Shown one piece after another: positions 7,928-15,926 of a DNA stretch of 54,672 nucleotides (positions are counted from its first letter, which is position 1; each line of letters opens with the position of its first letter). Both the position numbers and the translations under genes were made by a program. Origin of the DNA: Dehalococcoidia bacterium (lineage in GTDB: Bacteria > Chloroflexota > Dehalococcoidia > Lucifugimonadales > Australimonadaceae); NCBI GenBank assembly GCA_022820645.1, contig JAJEFD010000011.1, positions 1 through 54,672 on the forward strand, given 5' to 3'. The notes beneath the pieces are model-generated. The model worked only from the letters and a program-made list of their open reading frames with translations, was not told the DNA's origin and ran no database searches.

Positions 7928-8116
7928 ATGAACGTCACCGACCGATCGCCCTCCTCGCTGTGGGCGCAAGCTACCGGCAAGGTGGACTGTGCGAACGCGC
8001 CGGCATCAGGGCCCACGAGCATGGAAGCAAGCTTGGGCCTCCCGGCAGAGGGGTACGTTGCCTCCTTCCCCAGCGTGCCGGGGCGGGCCTACCGGTTAAA
8101 CGGAGGACAGCAGTGA
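7928..8116 (+). CDS. Small hypothetical protein coupled to the glycosylase gene
   Basis: 62 residues starting MNVTDRSPSSLWAQATGK; no family recognised and no membrane segment. The ATG has GGAGG six bases upstream, and the TGA stop overlaps the GTG start of the next gene (GTGA), which suggests translational coupling. It may be a real small protein or a leader frame that only feeds ribosomes to the glycosylase gene. Composition alone does not settle this. Confidence 0.45.
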   Translation: MNVTDRSPSSLWAQATGKVDCANAPASGPTSMEASLGLPAEGYVASFPSVPGRAYRLNGGQQ

Positions 8117-8502
8117 GAATGTGGATGGTCAATCCCCGCATCATGTGCCGTCAGCACCTTCTTGGCGAGCACAGGGAACTGCATGCCATAGCAGGCATGA
8201 TACGCAAGCGGGGGGCGCTGACGGCCTCGCGGGAGTTCGTCGAAGCGCGGCTCATGCACGAGCGCCACGCCGAGATAGAGATAGAGATGCGCAGACGCGA
8301 GTACTTGCCGCGCGTCGTCTTCCCCAGCGTCGATCCGATAGATTTCGGGAGCGTCGACCGCGAGGCGAGCCTGCGTGAACTGACGCGTCGCTGCCCGAGG
8401 TGTCGCGCGCGAGCGCTGTACTGGCTTGACCGCGGCGAGCATCCCTTGTCGCTCGTGAAGGCGGGCGACCAGGTCGCCTCCATGCCGGCCGTCGGCTTGT
8501 AG
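8113..8502 (+). CDS. Pyrimidine-dimer DNA glycosylase (endonuclease V-like)
   Basis: 129 residues. The N-terminal block RMWMVNPRIMCRQHLLGEHREL matches the Pyr_excise family (PF03013), related to phage T4 endonuclease V. That enzyme cuts the glycosidic bond at UV-induced cyclobutane dimers. The Glu in HREL aligns with catalytic Glu23 of the T4 enzyme. A CPRCRAR pair near residue 100 may be structural. Start GTG at 8113 has GGAGG eight bases upstream; ATG at 8119 is possible. It lies 230 bases after the B12 photosensor-like regulator on the same strand, consistent with light-dependent control of UV repair (inference). Confidence 0.8.
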   Translation: MRMWMVNPRIMCRQHLLGEHRELHAIAGMIRKRGALTASREFVEARLMHERHAEIEIEMRRREYLPRVVFPSVDPIDFGSVDREASLRELTRRCPRCRARALYWLDRGEHPLSLVKAGDQVASMPAVGL

Positions 8503-8514
8503 TACGCGTCCCGG

Positions 8515-8533
8515 AGCGGGATCATTCCCCGCT
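8515..8533 (+). terminator. Hairpin after the glycosylase gene
   Basis: AGCGGG, a 7-base loop, then CCCGCT, 12 bases after the glycosylase stop. There is no clear U tract, so it may be a weak terminator or only a stabilising stem. Confidence 0.3.
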
Positions 8534-8605
8534 GCCGTTGCGCCCTGTTCCGATGAGGATAGTAGGAACCCATCAGTCGAAGGGGTGAGACGTCCCTCGG
8601 CACGA

Positions 8606-8797
8606 TCACGCAGCCCGTTGCTGCTCTTGGCTGACTATCCACTCATCCAGGAGGTCGGACCGCCACGCGACAACCTTTCGCCCTACCTTGACGGGCTTCG
8701 GAAAGGTCGGGTCATTGGCTACCAAACGATAGAGCGTCGACCGTGCGACGCCGAGCCGATCAAGAACCTCCGGTAATCGCATCAACCTCTTTTCCAT
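8606..8797 (-). CDS. AlpA-like helix-turn-helix regulator
   Basis: 63 residues: MEKRLMRLPEVLDRLGVARS, then TLYRLVANDPTFPKPVKVG and a C-terminal AWRSDLLDEW. This is the winged HTH pattern of AlpA/excisionase-like proteins (PF05930/HTH_17). I chose the ATG at 8797, preceded by GGGGAGG; a longer frame to 8914 has no site. AlpA-type proteins often belong to integrated elements and control excision or integrase genes. Here no integrase is present, only three tRNA genes next door, so it may be a relic of an element or a domesticated regulator. Confidence 0.8.
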   Translation of the reverse strand: MEKRLMRLPEVLDRLGVARSTLYRLVANDPTFPKPVKVGRKVVAWRSDLLDEWIVSQEQQRAA

Positions 8798-9013
8798 ACG
8801 CTGCACCTCCCCGTTGCGAGATTGCAACCGACATTGTCTGCGGTGCATCGGGTTGGGATGACCCCTCACAGGCACTTGACTTGGAGCGGCGGGTCCGTTT
8901 GCTTCATTGGTCAAGCACGAGAGCTACCATGCTGTCAGCGCCATGTCGAGGCGATCCTGGCTTGGGACGGATGAGCCCTGCGCCGCAGGATTCCGGGGCC
9001 CCTTTGGCTTCGC

Positions 9014-9034
9014 AGGCTAGGTGAAAGTGTGATA
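9014..9034 (-). promoter_or_regulatory. Third ACCTAGCCT motif, upstream of the AlpA-like gene
   Basis: On the minus strand TATCACACTTTC precedes ACCTAGCCT (9014-9022). The 9-base block is identical to those at 379-387 and 2445-2453. The left block differs from the other two copies. It lies about 220 bases before the AlpA-like start, so the functional link is uncertain. Confidence 0.25.
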
Positions 9035-9091
9035 GGTGAAGTGATAACAGAACGCAGAAAGTCTCCATTTACTCCTAAAATAGGGGGTTCT

Positions 9092-9177
9092 TGGTGCCGA
9101 AGGCCGGATTCGAACCGGCATGAGGTTGCCCTCAACGGTTTTTGAGACCGTCGCGTCTACCATTCCGCCACTTCGGC
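9092..9177 (-). tRNA. tRNA-Leu (CAA)
   Basis: 86-nt cloverleaf on the minus strand with a GCCGAAG/CTTCGGC acceptor stem, a long variable arm, the TTCGAATCC T-loop and an encoded CCA. The anticodon loop CTCAAAA gives anticodon CAA, reading UUG. A perfect TATAAT lies 10 bases upstream. Confidence 0.95.
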
Positions 9178-9187
9178 ATCGGTTCGG

Positions 9188-9193
9188 ATTATA
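9188..9193 (-). promoter_or_regulatory. -10 box of tRNA-Leu
   Basis: TATAAT on the minus strand, 10 bases before the mature tRNA 5' end. No good -35 box is evident; the expected position is next to the palindrome at 9217-9238. Confidence 0.55.
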
Positions 9194-9216
9194 GCGAAGC
9201 AGGTTGCGCTGACTCT

Positions 9217-9238
9217 GCCCTCAGCGCGCGCTGAGGGC
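9217..9238. terminator. Perfect 22-bp palindrome between tRNA-Gly and tRNA-Leu
   Basis: GCCCTCAGCGC followed directly by its reverse complement. As RNA it would fold into a strong stem with a 4-base loop. It lies downstream of tRNA-Gly and just upstream of the tRNA-Leu promoter, so it could terminate the tRNA-Gly transcript or bind a regulator. No U tract follows. Confidence 0.45.
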
Positions 9239-9289
9239 GGCTTGCTCAATACGCCAGGGTGGACAGTTTCACGCTCCTGGAGATGGAGC

Positions 9290-9364
9290 TGGAGCGGAAG
9301 ACGGGATTTGAACCCGCGACCTTCTCCTTGGCAAGGAGACGCTCTACCCCTGAGCCACTTCCGC
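9290..9364 (-). tRNA. tRNA-Gly (GCC)
   Basis: 75-nt cloverleaf on the minus strand. The acceptor pairs GCGGAAG with CTTCCGC. The anticodon loop TTGCCAA gives GCC, the T-loop is TTCAAATCC, and CCA is encoded. It lies 28 bases downstream of tRNA-Phe and is probably co-transcribed with it. Confidence 0.95.
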
Positions 9365-9392
9365 TCGTGCCAGTTACCGGGCCCTTACAGCC

Positions 9393-9468
<76 letters not shown>

Positions 9469-9479
9469 CCGGTCATTTC

Positions 9480-9485
9480 ATGCTA
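9480..9485 (-). promoter_or_regulatory. Probable -10 box of tRNA-Phe
   Basis: TAGCAT on the minus strand, 11 bases before the tRNA 5' end. The same hexamer appears at the expected place before several protein genes in the window, which supports it as a -10 variant. Confidence 0.45.
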
Positions 9486-9521
9486 CGGAGCGGCCTGGAG
9501 CGTGTCAACCGGCGTGGAGCG

Positions 9522-9965
9522 CTACAAGAGCCCTGCGCCCAGGGCGCGCTTGCGCGTCTCCAGGCTCACGAACGTCTCCGTATGCCGGATACCCTGCACG
9601 ATGCCTACCTTGTTGTGCAGGAACGAGGCGAGGGCTTCGGAGCTCGTCAGGTTTACCCAGATGAAGATGTCGTAACTGCCGGTGGTGATGGAGACGTGCT
9701 CGGCCTCCGCCAGCTCGGACAGTTCGTCCGCCACGGCTTCAACCCGCGACGGGTCCACCTGCAGCCCGATGAACGCGGACGTGTGGTAACCGAGACGTTC
9801 CGGGTCTGGGATCGCGGCGACCTTGATGACCTTGTCCTGCAGCAGCTTGGCAAGGCGGCGGCGGGCTGTTCCCTCACTAAGCCCCAACTCGCGGGCCATC
9901 TGCGCGTGCGAGGCCCGGCCGTCCTGCTGGAGGGTTTCGATGATCCGTCGGTCGATGTTGTCCAA
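9522..9965 (-). CDS. Lrp/AsnC-family transcriptional regulator
   Basis: 147 residues. The N-terminal AsnC-type HTH (about 3-50) has MDNIDRRIIETLQQDGR, then LGLSEGTARRRLAKL as the recognition region. The C-terminal RAM domain (about 62-140) has the pattern AFIGLQVDPSRVEAVADEL and VSITTGSYDIFIWVNL. Lrp-type proteins sense amino acids or other small molecules as oligomers. The start is TTG at 9965 with GGAGG five bases upstream. It is a single gene with its own likely promoter (TAGCAT at 9993-9998). No metabolic target is adjacent. Confidence 0.93.
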   Translation of the reverse strand: MDNIDRRIIETLQQDGRASHAQMARELGLSEGTARRRLAKLLQDKVIKVAAIPDPERLGYHTSAFIGLQVDPSRVEAVADELSELAEAEHVSITTGSYDIFIWVNLTSSEALASFLHNKVGIVQGIRHTETFVSLETRKRALGAGLL

Positions 9966-9992
9966 GACGTCCTCCGCACACGAGCGCTAAGC

Positions 9993-9998
9993 ATGCTA
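9993..9998 (-). promoter_or_regulatory. Possible -10 box of the Lrp/AsnC gene
   Basis: TAGCAT on the minus strand about 28 bases before the TTG start, leaving room for the GGAGG ribosome site. It matches the -10 variant seen before tRNA-Phe. Confidence 0.35.
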
Positions 9999-10141
9999 TG
10001 GCGCATCGTCAGGGATGCGGGGTGCATCGTATAAGAGGATTCATGCACCGTCAACGATTAGAGGAATGTTAATCGCCGCAAGAGGGGATATCTGCGACGC
10101 GTTCCTTACGAATCAGCAGGAATACGCGCGATTCGTGGCGC

Positions 10142-10357
10142 TCAGCGCTGGATCCGCGTGTCGCCCCGGGGCTGGAAGATGGAGCCTGCGCCCGGGAGGT
10201 CGGCAGGTGTGGAGCGCCCTTGCTGCCCGATGCCGCCGATGCGTCCTCTGGAGAGGATGCCCAGCGCGGACGCTGCGGCGCCTACCAACGCTGCGCGCTT
10301 CAGGAAGCCGCGCCGCGTTACGGTGTTTCGGGTGCTCGCTTCGTTCTGGCCTGCCAT
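10142..10357 (-). CDS. Small Tat-signal protein
   Basis: 71 residues: MAGQNEASTRNTV, then a twin-arginine motif (TRRGFLKRAALVG) and a hydrophobic stretch (AAASALGIL), then a short mature part ending in FQPRGDTRIQR. Only about 35 residues remain after the likely cleavage site, too few for a cofactor-binding enzyme. It may be a small exported subunit or chaperone-like partner of a redox enzyme. It is divergent from the complex III operon. Confidence 0.6.
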   Translation of the reverse strand: MAGQNEASTRNTVTRRGFLKRAALVGAAASALGILSRGRIGGIGQQGRSTPADLPGAGSIFQPRGDTRIQR

Positions 10358-10668
10358 CGTCTGCTGCGCTCCTGTGGCCAAGCCGGCCACGGCGCGTAAT
10401 TGTAGACGGACGGTGGGGGATTGCAAGCGGCGGACCCTCTACGAGGGGGGCGCCCGAGCCTTTGGGATCAGGAGTTTCGGCGTGTGTGTCTACCCCGAAT
10501 GCGAAATTCATCACAAACTGTTGACACCCGCCCTAGAGGTGGTTTAACGTGCTCTTCTTGGCGGGAGCATCGCCGATGGTACGTTCGTGCAGCGTCTCTC
10601 CGCCCAATCCAGAAGCAGGCAGGGCTTCCGGTGACGCTGTTTGAAACGCAGGCCCTCGGACGATGTGA
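10358..10668. other. Intergenic region before the complex III operon
   Basis: No convincing gene. It separates the Tat-signal gene from the divergent respiratory operon and contains the good promoter candidate at 10521-10548. The 120 bases from that promoter to the first start codon may form an untranslated leader. Confidence 0.5.
10521..10548 (+). promoter_or_regulatory. Probable promoter of the alternative complex III operon
   Basis: TTGACA at 10521-10526, a 16-base spacer, then TTTAAC at 10543-10548. This is the only textbook -35 box seen near this operon. Confidence 0.5.
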
Positions 10669-10971
10669 ATGACCGGCCCAGACCCCACGTTCATGACGGC
10701 ATCTGACTGGGCTGCTGCTGCTGATCTCCTCGCAGCGCTCTGGTTCCTTCTCGGGTCGGCCCTTGGCTTCGGAGCGTGCATGCTCCTTGCCCACGGCATG
10801 ATTCCGTCCCTTGCCGTCTCGCGAGACATCCCCGCGCACGTGGCTCGCCGTATCCGCATCCCCCTCTACGCGGGGGCGGTCCTCTTCCTGCTGCTTGGGT
10901 TCTATGCCATCTCGCTCTTCATCGAGAGGCTGGACCTCATATCTGATCTGTTCTACAGGGGGGCGCAGTAG
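10669..10971 (+). CDS. Small membrane protein at the head of the complex III operon
   Basis: 100 residues with two hydrophobic helices (about 15-42 and 66-88) and a short charged loop between them (VSRDIPAHVARRIRI). No cofactor motif is visible. It precedes the pentaheme cytochrome gene by 17 bases and shares its strand, so it is probably co-transcribed and may be a small subunit or assembly factor of the complex. ATG 10669 is used; ATG at 10693 is an alternative and neither has a good ribosome site. Confidence 0.65.
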   Translation: MTGPDPTFMTASDWAAAADLLAALWFLLGSALGFGACMLLAHGMIPSLAVSRDIPAHVARRIRIPLYAGAVLFLLLGFYAISLFIERLDLISDLFYRGAQ

Positions 10972-10988
10972 GGCCGGGGTACCCCGGC

Positions 10989-11573
10989 GTGCACGCAATG
11001 AGCAACTCCCTGATCAAGATAGCTGTTCCGGTCATCGGTCTCGTTGCAGCTCTGGTTCTCGCCTTCGTGGCCTACTTCTTCGTACAGGCTTGGTGGGCGC
11101 AGCCTCCCGCTGTTCTCGGTTTCGGAGATGGCCCGACGCAGCCGATAGCCTTTCCCCACACGGTGCACGTGACCACCGCCGGACTGGACTGCCAGTTCTG
11201 CCATCGCACCGTCTCCACAGAGGAGGCAGCCACCGTTCCTGCCGTGGCGCAGTGCCAGTTCTGCCATGACTTCACCCGTATCACGGGCGAGCAGTCCTCC
11301 TCACCCACGGCAGAGGCCGAGATAGCCAAACTCATAGGAGACCCCCTGGAAGGGCCTGAGCCCATCAACTGGGTGCGTGTCCACCGTCTTCCCGACCACG
11401 TGCAGTTCGTGCATGCCCCTCATATCCAGCAAGGCTTCTCTTGCTCCACGTGCCACGGAGACATCGCGAGCATGGAGGTCGTCGAGCAGGTCCGTAACTT
11501 GAAGATGCGCGATTGCGTCGACTGCCACCGCGACAATAGTGCGCCGACCGATTGCACAACGTGCCACTACTAG
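10989..11573 (+). CDS. actA: ActA: pentaheme cytochrome c of alternative complex III
   Basis: 194 residues with one N-terminal membrane helix (about 9-33) and a periplasmic domain with five CxxCH heme sites: Cys68-His72, Cys89-His93, Cys152-His156, Cys176-His180 and Cys189-His193. Five hemes and the signal-anchor match ActA of alternative complex III, the quinol:electron-acceptor oxidoreductase that replaces cytochrome bc1. Extra histidines (HTVH, HAPH) can act as distal ligands. GTG 10989 and ATG 10998 are both possible starts. The next gene begins nine bases after the stop. Confidence 0.92.
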   Translation: MHAMSNSLIKIAVPVIGLVAALVLAFVAYFFVQAWWAQPPAVLGFGDGPTQPIAFPHTVHVTTAGLDCQFCHRTVSTEEAATVPAVAQCQFCHDFTRITGEQSSSPTAEAEIAKLIGDPLEGPEPINWVRVHRLPDHVQFVHAPHIQQGFSCSTCHGDIASMEVVEQVRNLKMRDCVDCHRDNSAPTDCTTCHY

Positions 11574-11582
11574 GAAGAACGA

Positions 11583-13802
11583 ATGGCGCTGACTCGTAGA
11601 CAGTTTCTGAAATGGGCGGGCGTGACCGGCATCGGCGCTGTCGTCTTCAACGGCTGCCGGGTACCGGACCACGAGATCCAGGTCCAGAGCCCCGTCGAGA
11701 TGCCGGAAGACCTCGTCACCGGCAGAGACAACTACTACGCCACCGCTGCCCAACTCGGTCCGGCGAGCGAAGGACTGCTCGTCCGCGTGATGGAAGGCCG
11801 TGCCAAGAAGATAGAAGGCAACCCTGACCATCCGGTAAACACCGGTAAGCACGGCATCCGTGCTGAGGCTCTCCTGCAGGCGCTCTACCATCCTGACAGG
11901 ATCAAACACCCGTTGCTCCGCATCGCCAAGGGCGGACCGTTCCGCAAGATCGAGTGGGCTGAGGCCATCGAGCGGCTCACAGCCATCATCAGCGACCGCG
12001 ACCCGAACGAGGTACTGCTCGCGACCCCGTTGCTGCGCGGGCGTGCCGCGGACGTCGTGCAGGCGTTCGCCAGCGGCTCCGGCATACGGCTCCAGGGCTT
12101 CGATGCGCTCGGTTGCGAAAGCGTCGCCCGGGAGGCGCTGCGCCAGCTCTATGGCCAGAACGCGCAACCCGATCTCGATATCGCCCACGCGAACTACATA
12201 CTCAACTTCGGCGCCGACTTCCTCGGCACCTGGATCAACCCCACCCGCTTCTCACGTGGCTACGGCGAATTCCGCCAGGGCGATGGCCGCTCGCGAGGTC
12301 GCTTGGTGCACGTCGGCGCGCGGTACTCCACTACAGCGGCAGCCGCCGACCACTGGGTATACGCAATCCCCGGCTCAGAGGGGCTGCTGGCGATGTCGAT
12401 CGCGTACACGATGATCGACGAAGGCACGGCGGACCCGGATGCGGCGTCGGCGTTGACCGGCGGGCACGGCGCGAGGGCGTTGCAGGCTTTCGCGCCGGAG
12501 CGTGTGGCGGCGCGCATCGGTGTTGATGCGCACGTTATCTCCGAACTTGCCCACGAACTGGCGGACAAGAAGCATCATCCCGCGCTCGTTATCGGCGGCG
12601 GCCCGGCAGCAGCCCAGGCGAACGGTCTGTTCAACATGCTTGCCGTCTACGCGCTCAATGCACTCGTGGGGTCGGTGAACCGTTCCGGTGGACTCGTCTT
12701 CAACCCTGAACCGATCAGCGGGCGGGTCAGTTCCGCCTCACTGCGCGAATGGAAGCAGACGCTCGCCGACATGCGCTCCGGTGACATCACCGCCGTGCTC
12801 GTGCGCGAGTCGGACCTGGCCTACGGCCTGCCCGGAGCACTCGATGCCCGTGGTGCGCTGCGCAGCGTGGAGACTATCGTCAGCTTCTCCAGCTTCCTCG
12901 ATGAGACGAGCGAACTTGCAGACCTCATTCTGCCGTGCCACACCCCGTTGGAGGAGTGGGGCACGGACGAGCCGAACCCCGGCCCCGGCTACACGACCAT
13001 CGGCTTCCAACAGCCTGCAGTGAACCGCTTCCACGACACGCTGAGCTTCGGCGACGTTCTGCTGCAGACAGGGAGTCAACTCGGCCTGCCCGGTCTGCCG
13101 TGGGAGAACATGCGTGAGGCAGTGCGCTCGCTCGCGCAGGACCTCCACGAGCGGGGACGCGGCTCCGTCGTGCAGCCCACGTTCGCGGAGTTCTGGAAAC
13201 GAACGCTGGAGCGCGGCGGCTGGTGGGACACGGGTGCAACGGCAGACGGCTCACGGCCTGACCTGCCTGAACTTGCGAGGAGCGCGCCGGCGGTTTCATC
13301 GGCTGATCCGAACCGCTACCCGCTTCACCTCGTGCCGTTCGAGGGTATCGGAGTGGGCGCAGGGCAGTACGCGCACCTCCCGTGGGCACAGTCGACACCG
13401 GATCCCATCACCAGCGCAGCGTGGGACACGTGGGTGGAACTCAACCCGCACACCGCCGATGAGATGGGACTCAAGAACAACGACATCGTCATCGTGGAGT
13501 CGTCCACGGGTCGCACCATCCGTGTGCCGGTCTACATCAATCCTGCCACGCCTCCCGACGTGGCCGCTGTGCCCATGGGGCAGGGTCACCGGGCCTTTAC
13601 GAGTTACGCGGCACGCCGGGGTGCGAACGTGCTGGACATACTGGAGCCCACGGAAGATGCAGAGACCGGGGCATTCGCCTGGGGCGCCACCCGCGTCCGC
13701 ATCTCCGGCACCACCCGGACAAGGGTGATTCCGAAGTTGGAAGGCATCGAGCCCGCCCGCCAGCTCCACGGCGAAGAACTCATATTCGTGCACAAGGCAT
13801 AG
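11583..13802 (+). CDS. actB: ActB1: molybdopterin-oxidoreductase-like subunit
   Basis: 739 residues. The N-terminus has a Tat motif (RRQFLKWAG) followed by a hydrophobic stretch and Cys25 in FNGCR, a possible lipobox. The remainder has the fold pattern of the molybdopterin oxidoreductase family, with DHPVNTGKHG near residue 85 and a C-terminal molybdopterin-dinucleotide-binding-like part (NPHTADEMGLKNNDIV). In characterised complexes this subunit binds no molybdenum and has a structural or electron-transfer role. In many genomes ActB is one long fusion with the iron-sulfur part; here that part is the separate next gene. The ribosome site AGGAAG precedes the ATG. Confidence 0.92.
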   Translation: MALTRRQFLKWAGVTGIGAVVFNGCRVPDHEIQVQSPVEMPEDLVTGRDNYYATAAQLGPASEGLLVRVMEGRAKKIEGNPDHPVNTGKHGIRAEALLQALYHPDRIKHPLLRIAKGGPFRKIEWAEAIERLTAIISDRDPNEVLLATPLLRGRAADVVQAFASGSGIRLQGFDALGCESVAREALRQLYGQNAQPDLDIAHANYILNFGADFLGTWINPTRFSRGYGEFRQGDGRSRGRLVHVGARYSTTAAAADHWVYAIPGSEGLLAMSIAYTMIDEGTADPDAASALTGGHGARALQAFAPERVAARIGVDAHVISELAHELADKKHHPALVIGGGPAAAQANGLFNMLAVYALNALVGSVNRSGGLVFNPEPISGRVSSASLREWKQTLADMRSGDITAVLVRESDLAYGLPGALDARGALRSVETIVSFSSFLDETSELADLILPCHTPLEEWGTDEPNPGPGYTTIGFQQPAVNRFHDTLSFGDVLLQTGSQLGLPGLPWENMREAVRSLAQDLHERGRGSVVQPTFAEFWKRTLERGGWWDTGATADGSRPDLPELARSAPAVSSADPNRYPLHLVPFEGIGVGAGQYAHLPWAQSTPDPITSAAWDTWVELNPHTADEMGLKNNDIVIVESSTGRTIRVPVYINPATPPDVAAVPMGQGHRAFTSYAARRGANVLDILEPTEDAETGAFAWGATRVRISGTTRTRVIPKLEGIEPARQLHGEELIFVHKA

Positions 13803-13818
13803 CAAAGCAGGACTTGTC

Positions 13819-14529
13819 ATGGCGACGCGTACACAGAGCACACGGGCAGACCACAAATGGGGGATGGTCATAGACCTGGACCGCTGCACCGGCTGCCAGG
13901 CATGCGTCATCGCCTGTCAGTCTGAGAACAACATCCCCCTCAACGATCAGGCCGCCTTTCTGGACGGTCGGGCCATTGAGTGGATACGCGTGGAGCGCTA
14001 CTGGGAAGGTGACTACCCGGACATCAAGGCACGCTTCCTGCCGGTGCTCTGCCAGCACTGTGACAACGCCCCGTGCGAGTCTGTCTGCCCGGTGTACGCG
14101 ACCTACCACAACAACGAAGGACTGAACGTGCAGGTGTACAACCGCTGCGTGGGCACACGCTTCTGCGGCAACAACTGCCCGTACCACGCCCGGCTGTTCA
14201 ACTACTGGGAGCCGGTCTGGCCGGAAGACTTCCGGAACCAGTTGAACCCGGACGTTACGGTGCGAACGCGCGGCATCATGGAGAAGTGCACCTTCTGCAT
14301 CCAGCGCATCCGCCGCAGCACCCGGGGCGGCAAGCAGGTGGAGGACCAGGCGTTCAACCCTGCATGCGTGCAGGCGTGCCCGACCGACGCCATGACGTTC
14401 GGCGACCTCAACAACCCTGACTCCCGCGTCTCGCACAAGTGGGAGGACGAACGTGCCTTCCGTGTGCTGGAAGCACTCGGCACCAACCCCAGCGTGAAGT
14501 ACCTGAAGCAGGTAGACGCTCATGCATAA
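13819..14529 (+). CDS. ActB2: iron-sulfur subunit of alternative complex III
   Basis: 236 residues with ferredoxin-like cysteine groups: Cys23, 26, 29, 33; Cys78, 81, 86, 90; Cys110, 116, 120; Cys157, 160; Cys183, 187. The 15 cysteines fit three 4Fe-4S clusters and one 3Fe-4S cluster, as known for this complex. NrfC/PsrB-type motifs (VIDLDRCTGCQACV) are clear. It would be the second half of ActB in genomes where the two are fused. It overlaps the next gene by eight bases, showing tight coupling. Confidence 0.92.
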   Translation: MATRTQSTRADHKWGMVIDLDRCTGCQACVIACQSENNIPLNDQAAFLDGRAIEWIRVERYWEGDYPDIKARFLPVLCQHCDNAPCESVCPVYATYHNNEGLNVQVYNRCVGTRFCGNNCPYHARLFNYWEPVWPEDFRNQLNPDVTVRTRGIMEKCTFCIQRIRRSTRGGKQVEDQAFNPACVQACPTDAMTFGDLNNPDSRVSHKWEDERAFRVLEALGTNPSVKYLKQVDAHA

Positions 14530-15901
14530 CGGCGAACACGAACTCACGGCCGGCCCTCTCCCGACGCATCAGGACGTCGCGAGGGATGTGCTTGGCCGCT
14601 TCCAGGACCTGGGACACCGGTACTGGGGCTGGGTAACAGTGCTCGCGTTCCTGTTCGTCCTCGGGGTCGTTGGGTTCATCATCCGCTTGTCGGAAGGCTT
14701 CAGCGACGAGAACCGTGCGAACTGGGGCTACTTCGTCGCGACGCTCGCGTTCATCGTCACCACGTTCACGGCCATGCCGGTTATCTCGGCGGGGCTGCGT
14801 CTCGCGAAGGCGAACTGGAGGCGGCCGCTCACGCGCGTGACGGAGAACATGGCCATCACGGGCCTGCTCGTTGTGCTCATGCTCATCCCCGCGCTCATCG
14901 CTCTGCCTTCCATAAACGGCAGGCTCAGCATCTGGTTCGAGTTCCCGCTGGGCGCCCCCGGCGTATGGGACGTCATCGGCTACGGCACGCTGGCGTTCAT
15001 CGGCCTGGCCCTCCTCTGGGGCGTCGCTCTGCCCGACCTGGCGGCGGCGCGAGACCATCTTCCCGCTTCGACACGCCAGCGCGTTATCGGCTGGTTGTCG
15101 CTCGGCTGGGTCGGCGGTGTGCGCCAGTGGCGCGTGCTCTACCAGGGCTCGCTGCTCGCCGGTGCGATGTACCTGCTCACGTACCCGCTCGTGCAGACGC
15201 TCATGATTTCGGACTTCCACCACGGCCTCATACCGGGGTTGAAGGACGCCATCATCCCGGCGACGGTTGTGGTCAACGGCCTGCAGGGCGCGGTGGGCAT
15301 GACCCTGCTCACCATGTACCTGATGCGCCGGCTGGGGAACTACGAGAGGTACTTCAGCGTGGAGCAGTTCTGGGCGCTCTCCAAGCCGTTGCTGGCGTTC
15401 TCCCTGCTCTGGTTCTACTTCTGGTGGGCGAGCTTCATCACCTTCTGGTACGGACGTCAGCCCGGCGAGAGCGAGGTCATCCGCCTGCTGGTGCTGGACG
15501 AATACCGGGGCGCGCTGATGATCTCCTTCTTCCTCAACTTCATCGGCCCGCTCATCGCACTGGTCTGGAACCCCGTGCGTCGCAGCGTATGGGGCCCCGC
15601 GCTCGTTGGCACGGGCGTGGTCATCGGAGCGCTTGTGAACCAGGTGCGGCTCTACGTTTCGGCCTTCTCGGTCGCAGACCCGAGCCAGCACGTGATGCAC
15701 CCGCGCCCCGCAACGCAGTGGCCCGACGCGCCGGACCTGCTCATCATGGTCGGCGCCATCTCAGGGTGCGTGCTGCTCTTCATGCTCGTCAGCAAGATCA
15801 TTCCGGTGGTCTCCATCTGGGAGGTCGGCGAAGGACTCAGACTCGTGAAGGTGAGGCGTTACCTGAACCGCTACGCAAGAGTGATAGCCAAGTCGCACTA
15901 G
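14522..15901 (+). CDS. NrfD-type quinol-interacting membrane subunit (ActF-like)
   Basis: 459 residues and about ten hydrophobic helices, with an NrfD/PsrC-like pattern: FVATLAFIVTTFTAMPVISAGLRLAK in the first half and LVQTLMISDFHHGLIPGLKDAI in the second. Such subunits anchor the complex and take part in quinol oxidation and proton movement. It is one of two adjacent NrfD paralogues. By sequence character I assign this as the second, ActF-like copy and the next gene as ActC; the assignment is tentative. It starts inside the previous gene. Confidence 0.82.
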   Translation: MHNGEHELTAGPLPTHQDVARDVLGRFQDLGHRYWGWVTVLAFLFVLGVVGFIIRLSEGFSDENRANWGYFVATLAFIVTTFTAMPVISAGLRLAKANWRRPLTRVTENMAITGLLVVLMLIPALIALPSINGRLSIWFEFPLGAPGVWDVIGYGTLAFIGLALLWGVALPDLAAARDHLPASTRQRVIGWLSLGWVGGVRQWRVLYQGSLLAGAMYLLTYPLVQTLMISDFHHGLIPGLKDAIIPATVVVNGLQGAVGMTLLTMYLMRRLGNYERYFSVEQFWALSKPLLAFSLLWFYFWWASFITFWYGRQPGESEVIRLLVLDEYRGALMISFFLNFIGPLIALVWNPVRRSVWGPALVGTGVVIGALVNQVRLYVSAFSVADPSQHVMHPRPATQWPDAPDLLIMVGAISGCVLLFMLVSKIIPVVSIWEVGEGLRLVKVRRYLNRYARVIAKSH

Positions 15902-15926
15902 CCGCACAGGCACGGACAACAGCCGG

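Noticed and set aside
7883..8112. Cobalamin riboswitch near the B12-binding regulator
   Set aside because: No B12-box-like sequence or matching long-range fold was found; only the short pseudoknot-like pairing is present.
14408..15700. 430-codon minus-strand frame opposite the NrfD gene
   Set aside because: His/Arg/Glu-rich shadow with no recognisable domain; the plus strand is a clear membrane subunit.
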